Positions 41,801-56,800 of a stretch of 64,000 nt of DNA are shown in pieces; the first letter of the stretch is position 1; each line of letters starts with the position of its first letter. The DNA lies in assembly GCA_002633025.1 (NCBI GenBank), contig NMRB01000074.1, positions 542,985-606,984 of the forward strand, in the 5' to 3' direction. The position numbers and the translations under genes were made by a program. This DNA comes from Notospermus geniculatus. Its lineage: Eukaryota > Nemertea > Pilidiophora > Heteronemertea > Lineidae. Under the pieces are notes generated by a model. That model was not told the DNA's origin and ran no database searches. It saw only the letters and a program-made list of their open reading frames with translations.

Positions 41801-44800
41801 TTGATCTTGATCTTGATCTTGATTCTTGTTCCTTTATCTTGATGCGATTTTTGATTAATGACGTTTTTAGGTAAGAATCGAAAAGTGAAATTACTCACCA
41901 AAAGTGACACACCGTCAGCGAAAGGTAAAAATTGCACCGATGCATGAGCTTGAATCCTCCTTGACAATCCTCATTATTTTCAGCTAGTTTGAGACAGGTG
42001 TTGTAAAAATTGTTGGAAATCTTCAAAATGGAATAGTGTGTGTGGTGTATCAGCACAACCTTGTCCTTCTGGGTCCCTTCTTGGGAAGCGCAAGTCAACC
42101 CGCCCTCATGCAACAGGCTAAATTAATCATAGGCTAACACAAATGAACATTCATTACGCACGCAGTATAGGTACCATAACACTGCCTCTTTACTTACCCG
42201 TACTAAAAATGGTGATGGGACTTTTCATGCTGGGTGTGACAAGAATGGTTTCTGGGAGTGTGCACAGTACAGTAGATGCCATGCACTTTTCGTTATTTCA
42301 TTGATTTTGAGGCAACTTACACTTTGTGCTTTTCTGACTTCATGCAGTGAATGTTTACTCACATGGTAGGCAATTGGGAGTATCTCAAAAGGGAAAAGGC
42401 GAAAAAAAACAGGAATACACCAACAACACATATGTGAAGTGGGAGTCAGTTACATGTATCTGTAACTTGCTGTACAAATGGTAATTTGCCTGTGAATCAA
42501 TATTGATATACATGTATTTTGAAGCTGCAATCTTGTGTTTCTAATAGACAAAGGCAAGGATGTCAAGGACACAGACAGTGTTACAAGTCGTGAAGTGCCG
42601 CCTCCAAGCCAGCCAAGCCGCTCAGCCTCATTCACTGTCTCCATCTTGAAACAAGGTCCCAAGGAACAGCTGCTGCAGGCCAGGGAGATCCTTGAACTTG
42701 GCTTAAGGAATGTGTCACAGGCAAGACAAGCAGTGGCACTCACAGATGGGGAGTCCATTGCTGATATTGGATGGGTCAAGGTAAGTGGAGCTCATCAGCC
42801 ATGACCTTGGAGTTGACCTTGCCATGGTACATGACTCTCGGTCCTATATCTGAATAATATTTGGAAACCATTGTAACGAAGTCCAAACTGGCAAAGAACT
42901 ATAGCCAACTGAAGTCATTTTGCATGTTTCTGAATGTTTCAGGAATTGAATGAGGAACTCTTCAAACCAGAAGAAGTTGAAGATGAAACTCTCAAAATAG
43001 CTGAGGAGGACGGTGAAGGTGATAAAATGAAGAGTGGAGATGCCACGGCTGTTTGGAACATGGTGCGGGACCTCCATCTTGAACTGGAGAACATGTACCA
43101 CAGGGTGTGCCTCAAACTGGCCGGCATGAGTCAAGGTGAGCTGACTCGAACAGAGCAGTATGAGGGAAAACATGCAAATGGCAAAGACTCCAAATCTATG
43201 GCACTTGCAGAATCTTCAAGCTTTCAGATGGATGTGTGCAATGTTAATGCATTGTGCCTTGTAATTTGTTTTTCAGCATTGTTGGTATTTTATGCTGTTG
43301 TATTTCATGTCTTGCAGATTTGCCTAAGAAGGCAAAGAAGTCACAATCAACGGCATCACGTCTAAGTGAGGTGAGCGACTACATGATGTTGAAAGAACCT
43401 TTTCAAGTTTGTTTTCACTCGTTAAGATGAAGTTTCAAGCAATATTGCAAATGACTTGCCTATAGTTTTTCATTCTATCACATTCTTTTTTAATTTAGGT
43501 GGCTGCAGATCAGATAAAGATTGAATCATACGAAGAACTCATTGCCCGCTGCAACAAAAATCTGATCTCCAAGTGCCTCCTCAACATGCAGATGGCGCTA
43601 ATGTCAAGCAATGAAGGCTTGCCAAATGCAGAACAGAAACGGCTCATGCAGGAAGCACAGACACTGGTTACCAAATCACAAAACGAGGAAAAACGTCTCT
43701 ATATTGAAAACACCACTGAGGCATCCCAGCCTGTTTCTAAGGGCAGAATTCCTCCACCTCCTATCCTGTTATGCAGGACTGACACGTCCATGGTCTTCAA
43801 ACCTGCTCCGTTCAGTCCGAAAGGGGACAAGGTTGCCTGGTATCGTATATTTTGCCGTGCTGCACGTGGGAGCAATGTGAAGGTCAGACTTAATGACTAC
43901 ATGCTGCCTGGTACAGGACAAGAGGTAAGCGGCTTGGTTTTCGGTCTTGCATAAAAAACTGCTTTAGAGAGGGAGAAATGTATACCGAAAGAATGCAAGT
44001 ACACCTATCATCATGAGAGGAGCTGATTCACTGTCATTTAACTTTTCCCCAGGTCCCCTCCTTCCGTTGTGAGCTCCGAGTCAGCGGCCTCATCCCCAGT
44101 GAGAGATACGTGTTTGCTGTAGCGGCCTATACAGCGGAGGGCAAACTGATAGGAGATGGCATCGGAGAGAGCAGCAAACCAATCCTGGCGTCACATCCAA
44201 TACCTGTCCTCATGACGTGGGCTTACCTCAGCCAGGTTGCCTACCAAGTGGGATGTTACGACATTGCTATCGATGCCTGTCGTGTCCTATGGAGTCACTT
44301 TGTAGCCAAGCCTCCACCTCCGTCCGGTGTCACCTACACAGAGAGGAACAAGAAAGATTTCGTTCTGCAGTTGCATAGGTTGGTACTCAGTTTCAAGTCC
44401 ATATGACCACTGTCTCGCTCCATCACTTCTTTTCCTTACAAATTTCACGTCCTTTTCAGATTGAACAAGAAAGTTGTTAGCTTGGCCTCCCCAGTCCTGC
44501 TGCGCCAATTCCTGACAAGTATCTTCATCAATGTTGACATCCACGTGAAAGAGGGCGCTCTGTTCTGCGACACTCTGTGCGATCAGGGCCCACTTTATAA
44601 TGGACAGGTAAGTTCAGTAGTTCTGTCCTCCAATGATGAAAGTGACTCGCTCTAGCTGTGACTTGAATCATTTTCTTGATGCAAAGGCATTGACAAATAG
44701 GAATAGACCATATTGTTTTGTTTTTATCAGGTGTCCCGCCTCCATGAATGTGAACGGATGCTGGTGGCAATAGAACTGGCCGGTTGGCTGAATGAAGCCA

Positions 44801-47800
44801 ACCTTGCCCTCCAAGCTGTTGTCCAGTGCTACGGTCTCCTTGCTCCTATGATCCACTTCAAGATTCCATCACCAGCTGCTATTCAGGTCAGTTACCTCAC
44901 ATATGCCTCAAATCTGTGGGCCTATCTGTTTTCCTTCGTGCTGGTCAATTGATCTCTTCTGCATTTATGCCTAAAATCATGGCAATTTCATTTGATGTCA
45001 CTGGTTGAAATCTCAATGCTCCTTCCAGGTTTTGGAGAGATGCCACGTCATCCTGCAAGAGATTCCTGTAGCACTGAGACAAAGGAGACAAACCAATATT
45101 TCAGACAGCCTCCATCATATGACCGCTTGCTTGACGTACCATATGGCTAAGGTAGGTAATGGTAATGTGAACTTAAAGACAGAAGTGGAACGATGCATCA
45201 GACTTGTTTGGTGCTACGTTTTAGTATTCAGCATGCTGCTCCTGTTCCCAAAATGGATGAGGAAGTTTTTCACTTCTTCCTCTCACTGATCATTGCATTC
45301 GATTCTTCAAGGTCTTGCGAATTTGGGGACAGAAAGCCGTCGCCAACAACTTGAACGAAACGGGACGTAAACTTCTGGCAATCGACACGAGTGATCCGAA
45401 GGCCGAAACAAAGGACAGCAAGGACAAACAAAATACTGCAGAGTTAACCTCCCTGGACCAGGTCACAGACTCTGGCGCTCTGACGTTAGCCGCGCTTAAG
45501 AAACGTCGCACCAAGGCCAAAGTGCTGGGGTCCAAGGAGGAACCGGATGGACCGGTAAATGAGGAGTTGAAGGCTTTGGAAGCTCACATGCTGAGGTTGT
45601 CCAAACAAGGTGAGTTAGGAATCGGCCTAGTTTTGATGTTGCTTCACCAATATCCATGATATCATTTGCATGCTGCTTTCCTTACGTTTGATCTGCTGAT
45701 ACTGTTGATAATGTCATACAATCTCAGTTGGCGTGTTGAAAACCTGAAGCTTTTCTCACTTGTATTCCCATTTCTGTTCACACAGAACATCGTTTTCACA
45801 GTAAGTTTGTGCACAAACCTTCAGTCACCTCCACAGACTTAGCAAAACCTCTCAAAAGTTCACAGCATTGAGAAATACATCGTATTATTCTCAAAGAACA
45901 CTCATTTGATGTAGACATCATCGGGCACTTTTGTCACCTAGATCACATCACAGTTTAGCCTTTCCATACCGGCAAACTACACAAAGTCCTCATTAGTATT
46001 CTTGTTCTGTTTTATTACTCTGTAGTTATGAAATCTGACTTCGAAGGTAAATAGATGGAATGTGTTGTGCATTGGAAGTTGTGCATGGTCTTCTTGTCAC
46101 AAACCATTAGATCAATGTTTAAGTACCGGTATACTGTATGTGTAGAACTCACTTGTAATAACACAAATAAATCCATGCCTCAGACTCGATCCCAATGCTA
46201 ACTAATATGAATGTGACAAAAATGGTGGGATTTCATCAAAAGTTGCAAAAAAATCACAATTCCATGTCACGAGTGTAAGATCAGATCATCAGCGTTTTGC
46301 TCCTGATCTATTTCAGGCCAAGGAGAACATGAGTTGACAGGAAATGAGGATCCAAACATACTGCATGCTTACATTGCCTACCTACCAAGCAGGGTGGCCT
46401 ACAGAGAGGGTAAGTGGCACCCCAGCGATTTCTCCCTTTGAAGCCCATTCATCCAATCTTTTCATTGATGCTATGGTGTCCTTGATATTGTTTTGCAGTC
46501 GTGAAGTTCAAGCGTAGGACCAGATACCTCGAGTTCTTTGTGCAGGTCGTACAGAAGGCCCTGGCTGAGGGAATTGCTGAGCAGGCGATGGAATGGTGTG
46601 AGGACACAGCCCAGTGGATCAACAAGTAAGCTCATGAGTTGCACGGAAACTTTTAGTAATCTCTTCAGGACACCCTAGTCATGGTAGAATGTGTCTACAT
46701 GTAGGCCTATGTGGAATAGATGTGCTGCCAGACTAACCAAACATAGTCTTTGGCACTCTGTTAGACAGATTCAATCCTAGCAATGACCGTAAAGCAGAGA
46801 AATCTGGCCCACACAGGTCTCAACTTATGTATCTGTTCTGGATTTCAGGCGCAATGAGCAGATTATTGGCAACAAGTCTATTGTAGTCAAGCAGCCAGGA
46901 GCTCTGACTGTAGCTGGTGATGACCCAAAGAAATTTGCTGCAGCTATGGTGGAATACAGCAAAGAAAAGGTAAATGTTTGATTGTGACGCAGAAGGCTCA
47001 TCTTTGATATTATATTTGGCATGTCCACCAATGTCTTGGGGCACACCTGAATCAAGACGGTGCAACAAGGGATCCGGATTTAAGGAGGCCTATCCAATGT
47101 TCAGAGTGCCTGTGGAATACTGTCATGTCCCTCCTCATTGCAGACACGTCAGGAACACACCCCGAGGTTCAAGACACTGGCTCCAGCCCAGAAGGGAAAA
47201 CCAAGGAAAACTGGCAAAGGCCTACAGACCAAGGTAAGCTGGTGATCAAACATTCTGTTGTAGTTGTTAGAAAACTTTGTCGTGCATTACGACAGAATCA
47301 TCTGTCACCATCTCAGCTTAGAATTGAATTTGCTAGCATAATTTGATACATGGCATCTGTCTTTCAATCCTAATTCTTGTCCTTGGTCTGTCACCCCATG
47401 TCAAGTACAATCTAGGCCATTGCTTTTACTCATTTCTTGAGCATTTATCGATGAGTTGCATACAATCGCCTTATTTTCTTCTATTTTCATCAAACCACAG
47501 TCCTTTGATTCATATGACATGTTTGAAGTGAGTTTCATAAAATCACATCATAGAAACCATTTCGATGTTGGTCATCGTGGTTGAAAAAGCGACGTGCTGT
47601 GGTTATGTTTATTTACTGTATTGTGTGGTGTATACTTATATGTTTACGTCTGGTCCATTTGATTGTTGTATTGTATGGAACATGTATGTATTGTATGGTA
47701 CTGTCTGGTACATGTGCATGTATGTATTCTGTTGTCTGGTGATGTTTTCATTTGGACTCTTTCGTGCTTTGTTCTTATAAATACATCGGCATGTTCATGT

Positions 47801-50800
47801 ATATCTACATGCACGTGAAACAGTTCTGCTTTAGCAATATTCAGATAAGCATTTGCTCCTGCATGTGTCTTTCCTAGAAATTCGCTTCGGTGTTATCAAC
47901 GAGACCTCTGCAAGAGAAAAAAGTTCCCTGCTTCTTTCCTGATTTCCGTCTGCTATCGTAACCTCTTCTTTATATTACATTGCTTTAAGAAACAAAAACC
48001 AAAGTATAACCGCCAGGACGAGGTGGGTGCATCACAATGAGCACTTTTGCTTCAGATTTAGTCACCTGGGGTCTTTAAATTCAGTTATAGTGTTGTACAC
48101 GATGACATGTTTTGAACGAATCACTGCTTGTGTTTGGATTGTGTTATTTAGCAATGTCAAATGATTTAGGGTTCTTTGAACGCAGCACATGACACTCCTC
48201 ACTCAAATGTTTTTTGCCATATGCCCAAGCATAATAGTAATTAGTATAGTTCCGTACAGTAGGTAGGCCTAGTTTTAAAATGGCAAACATTGTCAACAAC
48301 TCAATACCGTGCCATTAAAACAAGGTTGTGTCGTCATCTACTTTTGAAATAGACATCTTTGGGAAATTGCCTCAAATTCTTTGACTATGTTATATAAGTC
48401 AGATTCGTAAATAATGATTTTCTTGACTGCTTGTAGCAATTCCTTTTTTCTCATGTCCTATGTTCCTGTGTGTTGTAGTGTTGCTTTATTTCTTGTTAGT
48501 TCTGGAAAGGTAATCAAGATTTTGACATAACCGACCCGGCTCTAGCAGAAGCGTTGCAGAAGGTAACGTATTGGCTTCTTGTGGATAAGTTTCATCAAAT
48601 GTTGAATTCTGGCAGGCACATGGCTCCAAACTGATTGAGCAGTGACCCCTGAAACATTGTTGAACTGAAAAATTGAGGACGAAGAGACTGAGACTGCTAA
48701 CTTTTGGCAATAAGAATAAGGCTCAGGGTTGTGTGATGCAGCTGTGTGAACTTAGAAGTTATCTTGTCTGCGGCAAATGTTTCAGGGCTCTTTTTGCCGA
48801 TTCATGTTTGGTAACCATGGTCGTCTTCACAATGCATGCAAAACACTCTAACCCCAGGTGCCTTTGCTTCCTGCTTCCAGTGGTCACCATTTGCAGGGCC
48901 ATCAGCCGGGGTGGGGAGGGGGAGTGGAAGAGGGTGGTAAATTTTCTGCAACTTTAACTATTAAACTTTTCTACTGGAAGGCATGCCTTTGGTGCTCATG
49001 GCAATGATGTTCCCCAGCTTTCACCCTCCCCCCCCCCCCATGTGACAATTGCTGATGGCTCTGTCATTCATTTCAAAGTCACATTACACAGTATAGACAA
49101 TCTAGAGAGCATCACCACAGGTTATGGGATATTTTCAATTTCGTATTACTAATCACATGTCCAATTTCAGAGAATGTAATCATCACCTAGTCTTTCAGCC
49201 AAACCCTAGTATTCGGAGACACATCCCCAGCCTCACCATTGCATGGGACACTTTGCATGTGCTTGCTTCTTTCACTATTTCAAGCATTTTCCTTTCGTTC
49301 TTGTTCCTCACTTTCCTAATTGCACGTTTAAGTTATTTTTCCATTTTTCTCTTCTTTACATTTTAGGATGAGCAGGTATGCGAAGTGCTATAGAATATTT
49401 CATGATTTAGATTCGTGAAATTGAATAAGAAGTGTACCTTTTGAAGTGTTTAGAATTTGCTTGACTGACCTTGGGCCTTCCACCCACCAATCCGATGGGA
49501 AACCCTTGGTTTAATAAACTCATACTAAGACCTACGCTGTTTGATTTTAAAGACCTGCGCTGTTTGATTTTAACTATTTCCATACTGCTGCACCTCCATA
49601 TACTCATCTCCAGGCTTTTAGTGCTGACGTGACATATTTCTCTTGGTCAACCCCACAAGACTGATGCTCAGGCATCAGCAGGCTTTTCTGCACTGACTTC
49701 AGCTTGTAGATAGGCCTATAATCTTGCTTTACTAAGGGACAAGGGATCTAAATCTTCAGTTTCCTTCAGACCTTCTTCTTCCCTTCCTTTCTTCTCCTCG
49801 GTTTAATTTTTTTGTGATGTTTGGAATCTATACCCCTATTCTTTTGAATCTGTCAGAATTCTCCTGGATTATCAGGACATATATTTACTGCTATGGCATT
49901 CACAATGATATAGTATTGAATGAGTTACATTCTGTGTAGATTGTATACAGTATAGACTGTATTCCTAAGTTGAAACCACCAAATAGAAAAGAAGGTAAAA
50001 ACCAAGAGGCCCGAATGATTGCAGCCTTGAACTGGGCCATTGAATGACAGAGGATGTGTCCTGATCAGTTTCTTCCTTCTGTTGATTTTAGGCCTTCGAT
50101 GTGATGCAGCTGTACCTACCAGATCTGATACGCACCGCACACAGACGCCGTAAACTCCGGAGGATCTGTACGGAGGAATTACCGTGGAGAAGCCAGGTAA
50201 GAACAATTGGGTTGTTGGGATGGCGCAGGGGAAAGCCGCCGTTGCTCTATCAGTGAGGTCGCAGATTCAGTCCCTGTCCCCTGATGTGATGGAGAGAGTG
50301 ATCTACCCTACACCACTTATCCTCTCCTCTGTCCATTTCAGCTCAACATCCTACTGGGCCTGAGTCAGTTCGGCACATTCCTTCATCGTTTGGAACTGAT
50401 GGAAAAATTGACAGGTTCAAACACCATCTACAGGTATGCACTTATCCTCCACCTCTGCTGACCGATTGAACCCCATTTAGTTATACCGCATGGCCTATCT
50501 TGCTGAATATGGAGGAGCTCCCTTACGGCAGAGTGTATAGTGGAGACCAAGTAAACCTATTTGATTTTGATTACAGGACCACCTTCCTAGATCAAGAATG
50601 GTTCACCCTAGAGACCTCAGGCACCCTGGTCGTCAACTGGGATGGTGGCCCATCTCGCCAGGTGACCAGACAAGAGATGAGGCATCATGAGATTCGTGAT
50701 GGTGGCAATGTTGCAGGGAAGGAGGAATCACCAAAGGCAACTGGGATAGAATTGGCTGCAGCTGCTGCTACAGGTGGGTAAAGAAATGAAGAATTCCCTC

Positions 50801-53800
50801 TCCTCATGGGTGGGGTGGGGGGCATTGTTAAGAGTTGTGGCACTGCAAGTTGTTTATTCGCACGGCTATATACGTATTTGAAATATTTCAGGTAATCCCC
50901 CGCCTCCACTCTTCCCCGTGCCAGAGGTGGAGGAGGACACCCCGAGAACCTACCGCTCTGACGGCAGCATCCGTCCCCCGCGGAAGCCATCTCCAAAAGT
51001 AGTTGAAGATGCCTCCCTTGTGAACCCAAAGATGGCGCAAGAAATGCTGACCAAGACATTCCAGTTCTTCAAACGGGCTATTGTTCTTGCGCACAGAGGA
51101 CAGCACTGGATGCTTTTGCAGAATTCTTGTCGTGCTCTCTGGAACTGTGCACACACGGCACTACTGAGGGCCTGCATCTCCACCAACAACGCAGACGGCA
51201 TGGTGACAGCTGGTGAACTGAGGGAGATGGTGTGGCTGCCATTCTACACTGCAGCCGATTGCCTACTTGACATGTTGTCGCAGCTCTTGGTGGAAATTAA
51301 TGCAGAGATTACCAGGGTATGTGGTTAGCTTCATCGAAAGTTCAAGTGCTTTATATACGAAATCTTTTACAGGCAAGATTGAATCGGACGATCTCAGGGC
51401 GAGGCTGTAATTTAAGCATAAACCCAAAGTACGGGAAGTAAGAAAGTAGTTTGCAGTCTTTGATATAACCTCAGCAGACTTGCCACAATACCTATACCAG
51501 TACCCTTCAAGTAACCTTTCGTGGAAGCAATCTGTGAGCTTCTTCTCTCTCCAGGCCAAGAACAGAGGAAGGCCGGTCCCAGCTTTCGATACCTGGATGG
51601 GGATGGTGAAGGACGAGAAGGGAGCAGCAAGTTTGAAGTTTGAAGCCCGACTCGATGAAATCAGTACGGTGGACACTCGTTGGGTCCGCAGGATTGTCCT
51701 CAGGACATTGGAGATCCTCTACTATGAACACAAGTGGGAGAAACTGGTCCATGTGGCTCTCAAATTCAACGCACTGACAAAGTATGTATAATTTTCTATT
51801 CCCAACTTTATACTGAGAGTTCAATGTCATTGCTCTCTCTGCTTTTGGTTCCTGTCTTGGTTAACCAACAGTGTTTTCAATCTTCAGTGATCGGTACGCG
51901 GAGCAAGTCAACCCGCTGTTGATCCAGGCTCAACGTAAATTGACCGATCAGCTTGAAGATCTCGGGGGAGAAATGCCTCCTCAGGAGCATTACCGTCTCG
52001 CTGAGGATGAATCTGGTGGGCGTATCACCGCTCAAAAATATACCAGTCTCCAGTTGAAGCTGAATGTCGCACTGGACCAGCTGTCAGAGATAGACCCTGG
52101 GGCACATATTGATCCTGATGGACACGATGCTTACGCAGGTAAATTACCAAATCATAATTACCGTAGCCCTAGGTAGTTTCTTTTCAAAACATGGTGGTAT
52201 ACTAGTCATGTCAAAATTTGCCAAATGGAAAGGCCAAGACTACTGCACAGTGGCCTAGTGCAGTGTCGCAGTGGTCAGGGACAATAGACCATAGTTTCAA
52301 TTCCGTTGGTCACAGATCTAGTCTTCCTTGTTTGTGTCTGTTCTAGGTGGTGTTCATGCCATGAAGAACGTCTCCGTACCACTTGATGTTCAGGCCAGTC
52401 TGGACTCACTCCGTGCTGCTCTGGATGCATCCCAGTACACAGCAAGAGCTCTCTTCCACAGCAGAAAGTTGATGGTTCTCTACTTAGCTGGACAACAAAA
52501 TGGTAGGTCTGATCTAGTTTTGTTTTTTCCTCAACATGTATGACGTCTGCTCCTGTGTTTTTGACGATGACCTTTCACCATTCATTTTTCAGTTCCAAGC
52601 ACTGATATGGTGGGAGGTGGCAAGTCAATTGTCCATATTGAACCCCACGTCGAGTTCCGCACACCGCTGACCGCACGGCCTCAGTTGACAATGCCCCCTG
52701 ATCTCTCTAAGGAAGAGTACAGACAGATGGAAGATGTGCAGACGTCACCGCTACCCAAGTCACAACTGTCTGTGGTGATATCATCCTACACTAAGACCAT
52801 TGGTAAGTTGCCATTATGCAGATGAAGTGCGCCTTCTCTAAAAGCGTTAGGGGTACAAAAACTGCTGGCGAATTGGCTACTGTTTGCTAATCCAGTCAGA
52901 TGCCAAGACTCTACTCTACACTTTCCATTTCAGAACTGCTGACTGCTAAGAACCAGAAAGGTACAGCAGGACAGGCGATGAGGGAGCTGGGAAATCTTTA
53001 CTACCACTCTGGAAATATCAAGTATGTTACATGCAACGTTCGTCTTTCCATACCCTGCAGAAGATTGTCAGTCTTTTGGCATCCAGTACATAATCATTCT
53101 ACAAAGTACATTGCGAGTTCCTTTCTACATCATTCTAACTTTCAGTCCTTTCCAATACATCTGTTCTACTAGCTGTTCTACTTCCAGAGCTGCTTACAAC
53201 TGGTGGTCCAACTCCCTCGACGTGATCCTGAACAGTACAGATGCCATTCGTAACTGGAGAAGCCTGATGAAGCCTGGGATAGACATCAGTAGAGAACTTC
53301 TCGATCGTTGTGGTCTCTGGGGTTGTATACTGGGAGGAGTTGTTGCATCAAATATCGCCCAGTAAGTCTTCGGTATCACATCAGCTAGGCTTTATTGTCA
53401 GAGCTCTCTGGTGTCCAAAATATGAATGAGCCAGTTGGGAGAAATTGAATTGAAGTTTGTTTTCACACACAAATTCGGATTTCTTTCAGGTATATTTTGA
53501 CCTCTGACCTTGGTTTGCGTATGGAATGCTGTTTCCTGTCTGGCTATTTCTTCAAGGCCTTGTTCCGGTCCTCAATGCCTCACCCCGTGTCTGACCGTGA
53601 CTATGCTCTGTACGACATTGGAGAGGGATGCGAAGTGACTAATCTAGTTCCAGGGATGGACTTACTCTCCGACAGGTAAATTATAAATCCAGCTTATCAA
53701 AAGTTGTGTTTCCATCATGAATTCAGACTCCATTTAGAGTTTTCGGTTTCAAACATCATTCAAACCTGAAGAGACCATACATACACTTGCACCACAGTTT

Positions 53801-56800
53801 CCTCACACTCTTGTTCTGTGTTTTATGTTCCAAACTGTAAGTTCTTGCACTTTTCTGTCACCAGGTTCCGTGCTGATGGACGCACGCTGATTGCTGCTCT
53901 ACGTTGGGTCACTGAAGAACTCGCCCGAGGCCGACAGAATCTATTTGTAAGTCATCATCTCTCATCTCACAGATTCTTGTGTTTCTTCATGCAACTGCCG
54001 TTTCATTGCCCAGCCTTGCAGTGAAATGGGTTCTAATTTTGACTGATGATTTTTCATGGTCTCTTCCAGGTTCTCCCGTTGCTGACCTTGTACTCCTACT
54101 TCACGACCTTCATGTGTCGCGACCTTCAAAGATCTGTCGACGGCCGTATCCTAAAAGTTCGTGTACTGACTGACTTGGGCCTTTTCACCGAGGCATACGT
54201 CACCCTTCAGAGGCTTCTCCATGGGGAGCGCCTGCCACATAATGCTGACAGTAACTTCAGGCAGGTCGAGTCCAAGAGTAGTCATGTCAAGTTCAACACA
54301 TCAAAACCCATCATGGAGTCAAATAACCTGAAGGTGAGTTCCAGATTGGAAAGAGAATGCGGCAACTTACAGTTTGATTACTGAGTGGATGGACCAACAT
54401 GAAGACCAGGCATTAACGTTGTTCCGTACAATAGAAGTGGTTATCCTTTTGTAGCTTACACAAGTCATCAATGGACTTCTCATTTCTTTCAGGTTCTCGA
54501 GAGCGTGATTGACAAGCGTTTGTCCTCAAGTCTTGGTAGCTTGTACGGGCCTCACCTGACCTGCCACCTGAGCCTTGCCCAGGCCCATCTGCTGATTGCC
54601 ACCGCTGACACCATACCTGTCATCCCAGAGGTCTTGGAGGAACAAACGACCAGGTGAGAAAACAGTTGTTATGAAATTTCGAGCTTAGCAGCAAATTGGG
54701 TATTCGTAGCTCTTTCAATAATGTCATTGAAAAAAGGTACGGTACAGCAAGCAGGAGTGGTGGAGAATGTAATGTACATGGGTATAATACTGGTTGGTGT
54801 TGTGTCTATTTCAGCGGAGAAGGCGAGGCTGATGGAGAAGGGAAAGAGAAGAGTGTCATGAGCATTTCTAACGTTGCAGTCAAAGGAAGCCGCTACAGCA
54901 AAGCTTCAGGCACAAAGATTGGATTCAAAGAAGGTAAATGTCACCAGAATGCCTATTAACACGAGATAGCTCTTTCATGGTGAAATTCCTCTAAGTTCAT
55001 TGAAAATTTCTCTCCTAACCTTACATTTCTCATTCAGATGATGACAGCGATGCTTCATCCCTCACTGACCCCACCGCTCACAAACGTTTCAGTTCAGCCA
55101 GGCGTCCCATTTGCCTGGAGAATATCAAGGGTGCGATTCTCACTGCAGCTGAGTCGATGTTGCGTACTGTGTCGGAGCTGATCCTTGTCAACGCTGCACA
55201 GGATACAGGTAGGACACTTTACCTTTACTTGTAAAACCTCATAGCTACATGGCCATTTTGATTACGAGGGTTCGCTCTGAAGAAATTCCACTTATCTCGT
55301 TCTCATCGGCAAAATCTCATTGTACGGTATTGATTTGAGAAAGTGATCTCCTTACTCTGATTAGAGGATGAAGCCTACTTGTCATGACTATGATACCTGT
55401 GTCTATGCTGTACACTACAGGAGTTATACCCTGATAGGACATGTAGGACATTTCCTAGACATTATTTTGATGGTATTTGAATTGTACAGGATTAATAGCC
55501 CCTGGACAACCAGTTGACAGTGACTACTTGTGTGAGTACTTATAGTTGCTTAAATGATCACAAAGTCTGCAGACTGACGAGTCTGAAAATGATCACAGTC
55601 TTGTAAACCTATGATATTCTCTAGGGTAGAAGTAGTAGTGTAGTCTCCTATTAGATCTGTGAATATTCACAGTGATCACCTGGCATATATACGTACATAC
55701 AGGCTTGTAGATCTGTCAATCTCCCCATCAATCACCAGCTTGTTGGTCTGTGAATCTTGTGATCCTTGGGATATTCACAAATCAACAAGACTGGTGATTA
55801 ATGAGATCTGTGAATCTCCCCACCAATCACCAGACATGTAGATATATCAATCACCCCAAGGCCCTATATATCTATTGTGTAAATTGATGCTTTCGGTTCA
55901 GATATAGCTGACGTTTGGTTTTGTGAAGGTAAACTTTTGGTGCACATTTTTTTCAGTCTTTGTTCACAAATAGATTAGTTTTGTTCCAATTTCTTGACTT
56001 CATGAATGTATTTCAGGGTTGTTGCATATTATTAAATCTGTACATTCATCACCTTGGAATGAATATTGCACCTAAGGGCTTCACAGGTCATGAGTTCATG
56101 CATTTTCATCCATGCTAACTTTGTTATGAAATGAGTACGGTACATTGCTCAGTCTTAAATTCAGATGAATATGAATTTTATGTGAGAAAGGAGCAGAGTC
56201 ATATGCCCTGTATTTAGACTCACGAGTGACTTGCGCCATGTTGAAGTTAACACTATTTCAGAAACTGGGCCCTGATCTGTACTTGGCCCATGTTGACAGA
56301 ACTTATGGCATGTTCATAACATATGCTGCCATTCATGCAGGTATCGACAACCTCCAAGCGGCAGAGCTTGAGCTCGTTGTCTTGTGCAAGTTGGAACTGG
56401 CCGCCATTGCCAGGCAGAAACATCACGCAGCCATGTCAGCCAGGACTGTCCTGTCAGCTCTCAAAATGCTGCAGAACTCAGAGATATTCAAAGAAGGAGG
56501 CCAGAAGGATGCACAGTCGTCTCCCGCCAAAAGGTAGCTACTGATACTCTGTAGATTCACCGTGGTACCAACCATTTCTCACCGCTATATCATGGATTAA
56601 CTCTTCTGTTTCAATCCACTTCAAACCCTGTCAAATTCAGAGAGTCTGTGGCTAGAGTTGGGAGCTGCAGCCATCAATTCTGACAGCAAATTCTAACTGA
56701 TATGAAGCAGGAATCAGCAGTTTGCCTTAAAGAGATCTTTCCTGTTTTAGGCCATCCAGTCTTACCAGCTCAAGTGAAGGGCGTCGCCAGTCTAAGATGC

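Larger units (their letters stand above)
35855..45151 (+). other. CFAP54: CFAP54 exon map, exons 1-22
   Basis: Exons: 35855-35913, 36346-36451, 36602-36745, 36977-37148, 37457-37515, 37622-37765, 37901-38014, 38359-38460, 38666-38984, 39320-39432, 39580-39763, 40841-40923, 41114-41251, 41383-41515, 42548-42780, 42943-43135, 43318-43370, 43499-43924, 44053-44378, 44460-44607, 44731-44886, 45029-45151. Each boundary has AG and GT and the phases join without a stop. The 1-kb intron 39764-40840 holds a candidate optional exon (40375-40422) and a SINE fragment. Intron 41516-42547 holds a CTTGAT microsatellite. Confidence 0.9.
45312..54333 (+). other. CFAP54: CFAP54 exon map, exons 23-43
   Basis: Exons: 45312-45609, 46317-46409, 46499-46625, 46849-46969, 47144-47233, 47501-47527, 47990-48022, 48500-48562, 50092-50196, 50342-50433, 50577-50773, 50892-51316, 51555-51781, 51888-52138, 52347-52502, 52593-52802, 52934-53021, 53188-53361, 53490-53675, 53865-53946, 54070-54333. 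Exons 47501-47527 (27 nt, SFDSYDMFE) and 47990-48022 (33 nt, KQKPKYNRQDE) are micro-exons supported by splice sites and phase only. The long intron 48563-50091 also contains a 9-nt candidate at 49367-49375 (DEQ). Confidence 0.85.

Noticed and set aside
56226-56340. Frame upstream of the CFAP54 exon at 56341 (KLGPDLYLAHVD) as an extended exon
   Set aside because: A clear acceptor TTCATGCAG ends at 56340 and the phase from exon 55038-55208 requires starting at 56341.
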